From Thermoleophilaceae bacterium (GTDB lineage: Bacteria > Actinomycetota > Thermoleophilia > Solirubrobacterales > Thermoleophilaceae), in assembly GCA_013812005.1 (NCBI GenBank), contig JACCUE010000295.1:1-14697 (forward strand): a stretch of DNA of 14,697 nucleotides. The letters run 5' to 3'. Of this stretch, positions 6,541-13,475 are shown one piece after another. A model generated the notes under the pieces. The model was not told the DNA's origin. It did not search any database and saw nothing but the letters and a program-made list of their open reading frames with translations. Position 1 is the first letter of the stretch. Every line of letters begins with the position of its first letter. Made by a program: the position numbers and the translations under genes.

Positions 6541-6826
6541 CTGAGCACCGCCGATGGAGTATAGGGATCGATCTCCACCGCCTCGGGGGCCGGTGACGCG
6601 GGCGCGTGAGTTCTGTCACTGGGGCTGGGGCCGAGCTCCCGGTTCCTGCATAGACACCTCTTTTTCCGCGATTTGCGCGAAGCCTGCCTGTCCCCCGGAC
6701 AGCTTTGCCGACTTCCCACCAGACGCCTGTAGACTCGCCCGCTCCGAGGAGCATGGTCCATGCTGGCCAGCGCCTCTCTCGTCCATACCTTCAGTTCAAT
6801 CCGGCCCGGGGGGGTCGCGTCTGCCC
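6541..6826. promoter_or_regulatory. rpmH-dnaA divergent regulatory region
   Basis: 286 bp between the divergent starts. Beside the rpmH -10 candidate it holds a CT-rich CTCTTTTTC stretch (about 6657-6665) and two operator-like palindromes: CTGTCC-CCC-GGACAG (6688-6702) and AGCATGG-T-CCATGCT (6750-6764). A possible dnaA -10, TAGACT at 6730-6735, is preceded 19 bases earlier by TTGCCG. The frame of dnaA stays open through most of this interval, but the translation there has no family similarity. I find no close match to the DnaA box TTATCCACA. Confidence 0.5.
6558..6563 (-). promoter_or_regulatory. Candidate -10 element for the rpmH cluster
   Basis: On the minus strand TATACT (five of six to TATAAT) ends 17 bases before the rpmH ATG, predicting transcription start about 10-12 bases before the gene. 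No strong -35 hexamer is visible at 16-18 bp. It is the best promoter candidate on this strand of the interval. Confidence 0.4.
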
Positions 6827-8152
6827 GTGCGCGAACAGCTCGACTCAATCTGGGACTGCGTCCGCGGCGAGCTACGTCGCGAAGTGCCCGACTTCAAGTT
6901 CCACATCTGGCTCGAGCCGCTCGAGCTCGCCGGCGTTGAGGGACGGACGCTGTACGTAAAGGCGCCGGACCACATCCGCACGTGGGTTCGCGATCGCTAT
7001 CTGCCCCTCCTCGCGGCAGCGTCGGCGCGGGCCTTTCGCGCCGACGCGCTCGTCGAAGTGGTCGACGGGGCGTGGACGCCAGATCCAGGTAAGCCAGACG
7101 CCCCCTTCGCGCCTGCGCCCGGCGCCAACGAGCTCCGTCTGAGGCCCAAGTACACCTTCGAGCAGTTCGTGATCGGCCGCGGCAATCGATTCGCCCACGC
7201 CGCAGCGCTTGCGGTAGCCGAACAGCCCGGCCAGACCTACAACCCCCTGTTCATCTACGGACGCCCCGGCCTCGGCAAGACACATCTCCTCCACGCCGTC
7301 GGCAACTACGTCACGCGGTTCGCGCCCGCGCTCACCGTCAGATACGCCACCGTGGAGGAGTTCACGACGGAGTTCGTACAAGCGGTGCGAGCGAAGGACA
7401 CCGATGCTTTCAAGCGCAGCTTCCGTGGTGTCGATGTCTTGCTCCTGGACGACGTTCAGTTCCTTGCGGACAAGACCCGCACCGAAGAGGAGCTCTTTCA
7501 CACCTTCAACGTGCTTCACGACTCGGGTCGCCAATTGGTGATGACCTCCGACCGCAGCCCTGAGCAACTCGGCGGCATCGAAGACCGGCTCGGGGAGCGT
7601 TTCGCCTCCGGCCTCGTCGTCGGGCTCGAGCCGCCCGATCTCCCAGTCCGCCGAGCCATCCTCGAGAAGCGGGCGCGCCTCGACTCCGTACCGGCCGGAC
7701 CGGAGCTCGTCGAAGAGATCGCCGTCCGTGTTACCACCAGCGTCAGAGCCCTCGAGGCGGCCCTGATCCAAGTCGTGGCCTACGCGTCTCTGCGCAACGA
7801 GCTTCCGTCGCCCGAACTGGCGCGCCGGCTGCTCGAGCGGGTCGCGCCCGAACAGAGCCAAGGATCCTGCACGGTGGCTGCGATCCTCGACGCCACGGCA
7901 ACCCAGTTCGGCATCGGCACAGATTCACTCCTCGCTCGCGATCGTCGCCCGGCCGTGGCGCGCGCGCGTAAAGTCGCCATGTATCTCGCTCGCGAGCTCA
8001 CAGGCCAGAGCTTCCCGGAGATCGGCAGAGGCTTCGGTGATCGCGACCACAGCACGGTTCTCCACGCCGTGCGTAGCGTATCGACCGAGGTCACCCGAGA
8101 CCCAGAGCTGGCTACCGCTGTCAACAACCTGCGCACACGGCTCTCCCGTTAG
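6827..8152 (+). CDS. dnaA: Chromosomal replication initiator DnaA
   Basis: AAA+ ATPase that binds DnaA boxes and melts the origin. 441 residues from GTG 6827. Domain I at 1-80 (VREQLDSIWDCVRGELRR, then HIWLEPLEL); very short domain II at about 81-106, rich in Pro and Ala; AAA+ domain III with Walker A GRPGLGKTH at 145-153, Walker B LLLDDV at 205-210, an RF arginine finger near 258 and sensor II RALEAAL near 307; domain IV with the DNA-binding signature FGDRDHSTVLHA at 403-414. The start is uncertain: no ATG lies near, and the G-run 6808-6814 is 12 bases from this GTG. Upstream in-frame ATG 6554 would add 91 residues unlike any DnaA. The usual GGVGLGKT is here GRPGLGKT. Confidence 0.96.
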   Translation: MREQLDSIWDCVRGELRREVPDFKFHIWLEPLELAGVEGRTLYVKAPDHIRTWVRDRYLPLLAAASARAFRADALVEVVDGAWTPDPGKPDAPFAPAPGANELRLRPKYTFEQFVIGRGNRFAHAAALAVAEQPGQTYNPLFIYGRPGLGKTHLLHAVGNYVTRFAPALTVRYATVEEFTTEFVQAVRAKDTDAFKRSFRGVDVLLLDDVQFLADKTRTEEELFHTFNVLHDSGRQLVMTSDRSPEQLGGIEDRLGERFASGLVVGLEPPDLPVRRAILEKRARLDSVPAGPELVEEIAVRVTTSVRALEAALIQVVAYASLRNELPSPELARRLLERVAPEQSQGSCTVAAILDATATQFGIGTDSLLARDRRPAVARARKVAMYLARELTGQSFPEIGRGFGDRDHSTVLHAVRSVSTEVTRDPELATAVNNLRTRLSR

Positions 8153-8297
8153 GGGCTGCCCTCCGGTTGGACTGCAAGAATCAAACCGATACCACCAAGC
8201 TCCTGTGCGCATCCGAGCCGCTCTGGACAGCCCGTTAGCCATGCTTTCCATCTTTCAACAGCCCCCTACTTCCTCTGACAAGACTGGATAGATCTCG
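8153..8297. promoter_or_regulatory. dnaA-dnaN intergenic region
   Basis: 145 bp that are visibly less G+C-rich than the flanking genes. This is where many Actinobacteria keep oriC, but I see no match to the DnaA box within one mismatch. Only loose TCCA/TGGA-core sites occur (for example near 8169, 8222, 8250 and 8286). TTGGAC near 8167 followed 17 bases later by TACCAC is a weak promoter candidate for dnaN. Its role as origin is unproven. Confidence 0.25.
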
Positions 8298-9407
8298 TTG
8301 AAGTTCACTGTTTCTCGTGAAACGTTCTTGGCGCAGCTGTCCGTCGTAGCGCGCGGCGCGTCGACACGGAGTGCGATCCAGACACTTGCCGGCGTGCTGA
8401 TCCGACTCGAGGACGGACGTGCAGAGTTGCACGCCACCGACACTGACCTCGGTATCCGCGCATCACTCGACGCAGAGATCGATGCCGCCGGATCCGTGGT
8501 CGTTCCCGGTCGTCTACTTCTCGACGTCGCCCGGTCGTTGCCCCAGGACTCCGTGTCCGTTGAGTACAGGGCCTCGAAGCAAGACGTCGAGGTAATCTCC
8601 GGCTCCGCAAGCTTTCACCTGCGCACATTGCCCCTCGAGGACTTCCCAAAGCTTCCGCAGGCGGACCCCTCCAGCGCCTTATCCGTTCCGGCGCCCGCCT
8701 TCATCGAAACCGTCGGTCGGGTGGCGCGGTCAGCGTCGCGAGACGAGACGCGACCGCACCTCACGGGCGTGCTCGTCACCGCCGAGAACGACCTCCTACG
8801 GATGGTCGCTACGGATTCCTACCGGCTCTCAGTCAAGGAGACGAAGCTCGACCGAGCGCTGGCCGGCACCCTCGAGGCCAACGTGCCTGCGCGGACGTTG
8901 CAGGAGTTGAGCCGGATCGCCGCGGCCAACGGTGCGGAAACGATCGATGTGACCGCGCTCGACAACCAGGTCGTATTCAGTGCCGGCGACGCAGTTCTGT
9001 CATCACGCCTGGTGGAAGGACGATTCCCGAACTATCAGCAGCTACTTCCAGAGTCCTACGAGCATGAGCTGCGGGTGGAGCGCGGCGAGCTGCTCGAAGT
9101 GGTCCGGCGCATCAGCCTGCTGGCCCAGAAGAATGCTCCGCTGCGGTTGTCGTTCACCGAGGGGGCGCTCGAGGTCTCCGCCCAGACACCTGACGTGGGT
9201 GAGGCCCGCGAGGCTCTTCCGGTTCCATTCAAGGGCGAACCATTGGAGATCGGCTTCAATCCCGAGTTTTTCCGCGACGGTTTGGAGAGCGCCGAGACGG
9301 ATGAGCTCGTGCTCAAGCTGATCAGTCCGCTGCGCCCCGGCCTGATCCAGTCCGGCGATGATGGCGGCTTCATCTACCTGGTCATGCCGATTCGGCTGAA
9401 CGTCTGA
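8298..9407 (+). CDS. dnaN: DNA polymerase III beta subunit (sliding clamp)
   Basis: Ring-shaped clamp that tethers DNA polymerase III and many repair enzymes. 369 residues, normal length, with three repeated clamp domains at about 1-120, 121-245 and 246-369. Seen: MKFTVSRETFLAQLSVVARG at the N-terminus, TLAGVLIRLEDG, the HLTGVLVTAENDLLRMVATDSYRLS centre, the EGRFPNYQQLLP motif in the third domain, and the canonical C-terminal YLVMPIRL. The start is TTG at 8298, fixed by family alignment; the ribosome-binding site is weak. A parS-like site overlaps codons 5-9. It lies between dnaA and recF. Confidence 0.97.
   Translation: MKFTVSRETFLAQLSVVARGASTRSAIQTLAGVLIRLEDGRAELHATDTDLGIRASLDAEIDAAGSVVVPGRLLLDVARSLPQDSVSVEYRASKQDVEVISGSASFHLRTLPLEDFPKLPQADPSSALSVPAPAFIETVGRVARSASRDETRPHLTGVLVTAENDLLRMVATDSYRLSVKETKLDRALAGTLEANVPARTLQELSRIAAANGAETIDVTALDNQVVFSAGDAVLSSRLVEGRFPNYQQLLPESYEHELRVERGELLEVVRRISLLAQKNAPLRLSFTEGALEVSAQTPDVGEAREALPVPFKGEPLEIGFNPEFFRDGLESAETDELVLKLISPLRPGLIQSGDDGGFIYLVMPIRLNV
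8310..8323. other. parS-like ParB-binding site in dnaN 5' end
   Basis: GTTTCTCGTGAAAC matches the canonical parS 14-mer GTTTCACGTGAAAC at 13 of 14 positions. The 5-bp arms GTTTC/GAAAC are perfect. The deviation is at the same position as in the rsmG site. It encodes V-S-R-E-T in dnaN, the same pentapeptide as in rsmG. Binding is inferred. Confidence 0.6.
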
Positions 9408-9422
9408 GCGGCGCGCAAGCCG

Positions 9423-10535
9423 GTGCAGGTCACGGCTCTCCAGCTGCGCGACTTTCGCAACTACGAGCGCGCGAGGGCAGAGCTCGGCGACCGGCTGACG
9501 GTCGTGGCGGGCCCCAACGGCGCCGGCAAGACGAATCTCCTCGAAGCTGTGTATTTCGCTTGTACGGGGCGCTCACCGCGCACGTCGACGGAGCGCGAGC
9601 TCCCGCGCCACGGTGTTGGTGTGGCGCGAGTCACTCTCGCCACACGGGACGAGGATGGCGCCGAGCATCTGATTGAAGCCGGCTTCAGCCCGGGCGAGGA
9701 GAAGGCCCTCCGCGTGGACGGGGCCCGTGTCGACAGCCTGTTGGCAGTGGCTGAACGCCCGCTCGTGAGCGTTTTCCTGCCCGATCGCCTGGACCTCGTC
9801 AAGGGCGCTCCGAGCGGCCGCCGTGCACATCTGGACAGCCTTGTGGCCGCAGTGTGGCCGGTCCGCGCGGCCACGCGTACGGCCTATTCGAGGGCGCTGG
9901 CGCAGCGCAACGCGCTGCTCGCCCGGGTGAGGGCCGGGGCATCATCTGTGGCGTCGCTGTCGACCTGGGATGTCGAGCTTGCTCGACACGGGGCGCAGCT
10001 GATGGCCGACCGGGCAAGCGCCATCGGCCTGCTCGCGCCCCTCTTCGAGGCGCGCGGCGCCCAACTCGGCCTCGCCGGCGACTCGCGCGTGGAGTACCGG
10101 CCCCGCTCTGCCACCTCGACCGCGGAGGGACTGAGGGCCGAGCTGGGCGAGCGCCGTGAGGCCGATCTCGAGCGTGGGTTCACCGCGCACGGACCGCATC
10201 GCGACGACGTACGCCTGACGCATGCCGGGCGCGCGCTGCGTACCTACGGCTCGCAGGGCCAGCAGCGGGTCGGATTGCTGGCCCTCCTGTTCGCCGAGCG
10301 CGACCTGCTCCAAGCTCAGCGCGGACGCCCGCCACTGATGCTCTTGGATGACGTGATGTCGGAATTGGACTCAGCCCGGCGGGAGCTGCTGGCCGACCTG
10401 CTGTGCTCCGAGGGCCAGAGCCTCGTGACGACCACCGACCTCGATCATGTCCCGGGCGCCCGTGATCCGGGAACGACCGTGATCGAAGTGAGCGACGGGA
10501 CCCTGTCGCCGGCCCCGCGTCAGGCGGTCGGGTGA
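9423..10535 (+). CDS. recF: DNA replication and repair protein RecF
   Basis: SMC-like ABC ATPase that with RecO and RecR loads RecA at single-strand gaps. 370 residues. Seen: family start MQVTALQLRDFRNY, Walker A GPNGAGKTN at 30-38, ABC signature YGSQGQQR at 275-282, Walker B PLMLLDDVMSELD at 304-316, and the C-terminal TTTDLDHV switch. Start GTG 9423, 15 bases after the dnaN stop; the ribosome-binding site is weak. Its stop overlaps the dciA start by four bases (GTGA). Confidence 0.96.
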   Translation: MQVTALQLRDFRNYERARAELGDRLTVVAGPNGAGKTNLLEAVYFACTGRSPRTSTERELPRHGVGVARVTLATRDEDGAEHLIEAGFSPGEEKALRVDGARVDSLLAVAERPLVSVFLPDRLDLVKGAPSGRRAHLDSLVAAVWPVRAATRTAYSRALAQRNALLARVRAGASSVASLSTWDVELARHGAQLMADRASAIGLLAPLFEARGAQLGLAGDSRVEYRPRSATSTAEGLRAELGERREADLERGFTAHGPHRDDVRLTHAGRALRTYGSQGQQRVGLLALLFAERDLLQAQRGRPPLMLLDDVMSELDSARRELLADLLCSEGQSLVTTTDLDHVPGARDPGTTVIEVSDGTLSPAPRQAVG

Positions 10536-10840
10536 GGCGCGCCGGCCCGCGCTCGCTCGGAAAGGCGCTCGGCGACGCCACGGCCCGGGCCGCGCCGGCG
10601 ACCTTGCTCGCCCGTGTCCAGGCCCGGTGGCCCGAGCTCGCCGGGCAGGCGATCTCCGCCGAGGCGACTCCCGTGGCCGAGCACGGCGGCACGCTGACCA
10701 TCGAGTGTCGCTCCGCGGTCTGGGCCGCCGAGCTGGAGCTCCTCGGACCGGACCTCCTCCGGCGTCTGAACGAAGCGCTGGGGCCCGTGGGCCGGCCGCC
10801 GCTCACCCGGCTCCGGGTACGCGCGACAGGCGGCCGCTGA
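10532..10840 (+). CDS. dciA: DciA-like DUF721 protein
   Basis: 102-residue protein of the DUF721 family. Members include DciA, the helicase-loading partner of DnaB in bacteria lacking DnaC/DnaI, and the small protein encoded between recF and gyrB in Actinobacteria. Seen: RWPELAGQAISAEATPVAEHGGTLTIECRSAVWAAELELL, which has the central VWAxEL-type motif, followed by a helix LLRRLNEAL and a short PLTRLRVRA strand. The Walker motifs are absent. The GTG start overlaps the recF stop, implying coupled translation. Family and locus agree; the helicase-loading role is inferred from DciA work in other bacteria. Confidence 0.88.
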   Translation: MRRAGPRSLGKALGDATARAAPATLLARVQARWPELAGQAISAEATPVAEHGGTLTIECRSAVWAAELELLGPDLLRRLNEALGPVGRPPLTRLRVRATGGR

Positions 10841-10867
10841 CCCGGATCCGTAACAAAGGGAAACACG

Positions 10868-10966
10868 ATGGTGCACACCGCGGCAGTTTTATGCCTATTT
10901 GCGGGGCTTTTGCTACTGGCTGAGTCGTCCTGGCCACCCCCTCTCTGCTATCATCCGCGGCCGTAG
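10868..10966 (+). CDS. Possible 32-residue hydrophobic mini-ORF upstream of gyrB
   Basis: ATG at 10868 is preceded by AAAGGG with 7 bases spacing, a reasonable ribosome-binding site. The 32 codons encode a short start, a hydrophobic stretch AAVLCLFAGLLLLAE (residues 5-19) and a Pro/Trp-rich end, stopping at TAG 10964-10966. It could be a small membrane peptide or a leader peptide, but its length allows chance, it overlaps the proposed gyrB promoter, and no homologue is known to me. Confidence 0.22.
   Translation: MVHTAAVLCLFAGLLLLAESSWPPPLCYHPRP
10946..10954 (+). promoter_or_regulatory. Candidate extended -10 promoter for gyrBA
   Basis: TGCTATCAT has the TGn extension followed by TATCAT (four of six to TATAAT). 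The -35 region is poor, as tolerated by extended -10 promoters. Transcription would start near 10961, giving a leader of about 80 bases that contains a terminator-like hairpin. Confidence 0.35.
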
Positions 10967-10978
10967 TCTGAGCGCCCC

Positions 10979-11017
10979 GACCCCACGGACTTGACGTGCC
11001 GGGCCGGGGTCTTCTCT
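10979..11017 (+). terminator. Terminator-like hairpin in the gyrB leader
   Basis: Outer stem GACCCC (10979-10984) pairs with GGGGTC (11006-11011), with an inner ACG/CGT pair (10985-10987/10995-10997), followed by TTCTCTT. It sits 25 bases before the gyrB TTG. It could end transcription from dnaA-recF-dciA, attenuate gyrB, or be only a leader hairpin; the T-tract is interrupted. Confidence 0.35.
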
Positions 11018-11042
11018 TGTGTGGATGACCGGAAGGAACGGC

Positions 11043-13475
11043 TTGGCGAAGGACTCGACGAACGGCAGGGCAGAAGGCTCGGGAAGCAGTTACGGGGCGC
11101 AGGACATCACGGTCCTGGAGGGCCTCGAAGCGGTGCGCAAGAGACCGGGCATGTACATCGGCTCGACAGGCGTCCGCGGGCTGCACCATCTGATCTACGA
11201 GGTGATGGACAACTCGGTCGACGAGGCACTGGCAGGGGAGTGCGACCACGTCGACATCACCATCCACCCCGACAACTCGGTGACCGTCAGCGACAACGGC
11301 CGCGGCATCCCCGTCGAGATGCACGAGAAGGAGAAGCGCCCCGCTGCCGAGGTCGTGCTCACCGTCCTGCACGCCGGGGGGAAGTTCGGCGACGGTGGGG
11401 GCTACAAGGTCTCCGGTGGCCTCCACGGTGTCGGCGTGTCCGTGGTCAACGCCCTCTCCGAGAAGCTCGAGCTCACCGTCTGGCGCGACGGCCACGAGTG
11501 GACGCAGTCCTATGAGCGCGGCACGCCGATGCGCGAGCTCGAGAAGGGCCCGGCCACTGACCGCCGCGGCACGAGCATCACCTTCCTCCCGGACCTCGAG
11601 ATATTCGAGACGATCGGCTATGAGCGCGAGACGCTCGAGCAGCGCTTCAGGGAGATGGCCTTCCTCACCAAGGGCCTGAGGATCGACTTCAGCGACGAGC
11701 GCAACGAGGGGTTCTCGAGCACCTTCAAGTACGACGGCGGCATCGTGGACTTCGTGGCGTACATCCACGGCCAGGGCACCAAGGATCCGCTGCACCCCAA
11801 GATCGTCTACATGGCCGACGTCGGGGACGTCGGCGAGGTCGAGGTGGCGATGCAATGGAGCACCTCCTACCAGGAGGGGTTGCTCTCGTTCGCGAACAAC
11901 ATCAACACGCACGAGGGCGGCACGCACCTGTCCGGATTCCGGTCGGCGCTGACTCGGACGATCAACGCCTACGCCCGCCAGAAGGGTGAGCTCAAGGAGA
12001 AGGACCCCAACCTCTCCGGCGAGGACGTGCGCGAGGGCCTCACCGCGATCATCTCCGTGAAGGTCGCCGACCCCCAGTTCGAGGGCCAGACGAAGACCAA
12101 GCTCGGCAACCCGCCGGTGGAGGGCTACGTGCAGGCGGCCGTGAACCGGGGCCTCGCCGAGTTCCTCGAGGAGAACCCGGCCGACGCGCGCCGCATCATC
12201 ACCAAGACGATCGAGGCCTCACGCGCCCGGGAGGCGGCCCGCAAGGCCCGTGACCTCACTCGGCGCAAGTCGGCGCTCGAGAACTCGACGCTCCCGGGCA
12301 AGCTCGCCGACTGCAGCGTGCGCGACCCGAAGCTCGCCGAGCTGTTCGTGGTCGAGGGCGACTCAGCCGGCGGCTCGGCCAAGCAGGGCCGCGACCGCAA
12401 CACACAGGCCGTCCTGCCCCTGCGCGGCAAGATCATCAACGTCGAGAAGAACCGCATCGACAAGGTGCTCGGCAACAACGAGATCCAGGCGATGATCACC
12501 GCCATCGGCACTGGCATCCGTGACGAGTTCGACATCGAGCGGGCTCGGTACCACAAGGTCATCGTCATGTGCGACGCCGACGTGGACGGCGCGCACATCC
12601 GCACCCTGGTGCTCACCTTCCTGTTCCGCGAGATGCCGGCCCTCATCGACGCGGGCTACGTGTACCTGGCCAAGGCGCCGTTGTACAAGATGAAGGTCGG
12701 CGGGCAGGAGACGTGGATCGAGAAGGAGTCCGAGCTCGAGGAGGCGCTGCTGCGCGACAAGCTCGAGCGGATCTCCGTCAAGGGGCGCGGCGGCAGCGAG
12801 TTCAAGCTCACCCATGTGCGCTGGCAGAAGTACGGCCGCCTGCTCAAGCAGTACGAGGGCTGGGCGTCGGCGCTGCGGGCCGAGTACGGCCACGACACGA
12901 TCACCTTCCTCGAGGAGTCGCAGATCCTCGATGAGGAGGTGACCGACGCCGAGGGCGTGATCGCGCTCACGGCGAAGGTGCCGCCCGAGGGCGAGCCCTA
13001 CGACACGGAGCTCCTGTCCCAGGACGAGGACGAGCTGGTCGTGCGCGTCGTCGAGCGCCGGTCTGGCTCGGCCGCCACCTACAAGCTGGGCCGGGACATG
13101 TTCGATCGCCAGGACTACCGCAACTTCGTGCGCGTCCACAAGGAGCTCGAGCAGCTGGCCGGCACGCCGCCCTTCGACGTCGTGCTCGGTCGCCACGAGG
13201 CGCTCGCGCTGTCCTTCGAGGACCTGCGCAAGAAGGTGCTCGACGTGGCGCGCGAGGGTGTCAACGTGCAGCGCTTCAAGGGCCTGGGGGAGATGAACCC
13301 GGATCAGCTGTTCGACACCACGATGGACGCCGAGCGGCGCACGCTCCAGCAGGTCACGATCGACGATGCCGCCGGCGCCGACCAGATCTTCTCGATGCTC
13401 ATGGGCGACAAGGTCGAGCCGCGCCGTGAGTTCATCGAGGCCAACGCCCGCGACGTGACCAACCTGGACGTCTGA
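11043..13475 (+). CDS. gyrB: DNA gyrase subunit B
   Basis: ATPase subunit of gyrase, which introduces negative supercoils with GyrA. 810 residues from TTG 11043, chosen because GGAAGGA lies five bases before it; the upstream GTG (11019) and ATG (11025) lack this. GHKL domain: ATP-binding N57 in MDNSVDEA, D84 in SDNGRGIPV, and GGKFGDGGGYKVSGGLHGVG. TOPRIM domain: EGDSAGGSAKQGRDR with the catalytic Glu at 438, PLRGKIINVEK, and DADVDGAHI with metal-binding D511/D513. After KMKVGG (about 550) there is a segment of about 185 residues before RFKGLGEMNPDQL (about 743), where short GyrBs have about 25. This is the position of the large insertion of E. coli-type GyrB. Codon use is strongly G/C-ending. 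The stop overlaps the gyrA start. Confidence 0.97.
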   Translation: MAKDSTNGRAEGSGSSYGAQDITVLEGLEAVRKRPGMYIGSTGVRGLHHLIYEVMDNSVDEALAGECDHVDITIHPDNSVTVSDNGRGIPVEMHEKEKRPAAEVVLTVLHAGGKFGDGGGYKVSGGLHGVGVSVVNALSEKLELTVWRDGHEWTQSYERGTPMRELEKGPATDRRGTSITFLPDLEIFETIGYERETLEQRFREMAFLTKGLRIDFSDERNEGFSSTFKYDGGIVDFVAYIHGQGTKDPLHPKIVYMADVGDVGEVEVAMQWSTSYQEGLLSFANNINTHEGGTHLSGFRSALTRTINAYARQKGELKEKDPNLSGEDVREGLTAIISVKVADPQFEGQTKTKLGNPPVEGYVQAAVNRGLAEFLEENPADARRIITKTIEASRAREAARKARDLTRRKSALENSTLPGKLADCSVRDPKLAELFVVEGDSAGGSAKQGRDRNTQAVLPLRGKIINVEKNRIDKVLGNNEIQAMITAIGTGIRDEFDIERARYHKVIVMCDADVDGAHIRTLVLTFLFREMPALIDAGYVYLAKAPLYKMKVGGQETWIEKESELEEALLRDKLERISVKGRGGSEFKLTHVRWQKYGRLLKQYEGWASALRAEYGHDTITFLEESQILDEEVTDAEGVIALTAKVPPEGEPYDTELLSQDEDELVVRVVERRSGSAATYKLGRDMFDRQDYRNFVRVHKELEQLAGTPPFDVVLGRHEALALSFEDLRKKVLDVAREGVNVQRFKGLGEMNPDQLFDTTMDAERRTLQQVTIDDAAGADQIFSMLMGDKVEPRREFIEANARDVTNLDV

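Noticed and set aside
6554..6826. In-frame ATG extension adding 91 residues to DnaA
   Set aside because: The extension has no DnaA-like sequence, is Cys/Pro/Trp-rich, starts inside the rpmH promoter, and would remove the divergent promoter region.
11020..11028. Single DnaA-box-like TGTGGATGA before gyrB
   Set aside because: One isolated 8-of-9 match with no neighbours, overlapping the proposed gyrB leader; chance is sufficient. A similar lone TCGTCCACA lies within yidC.
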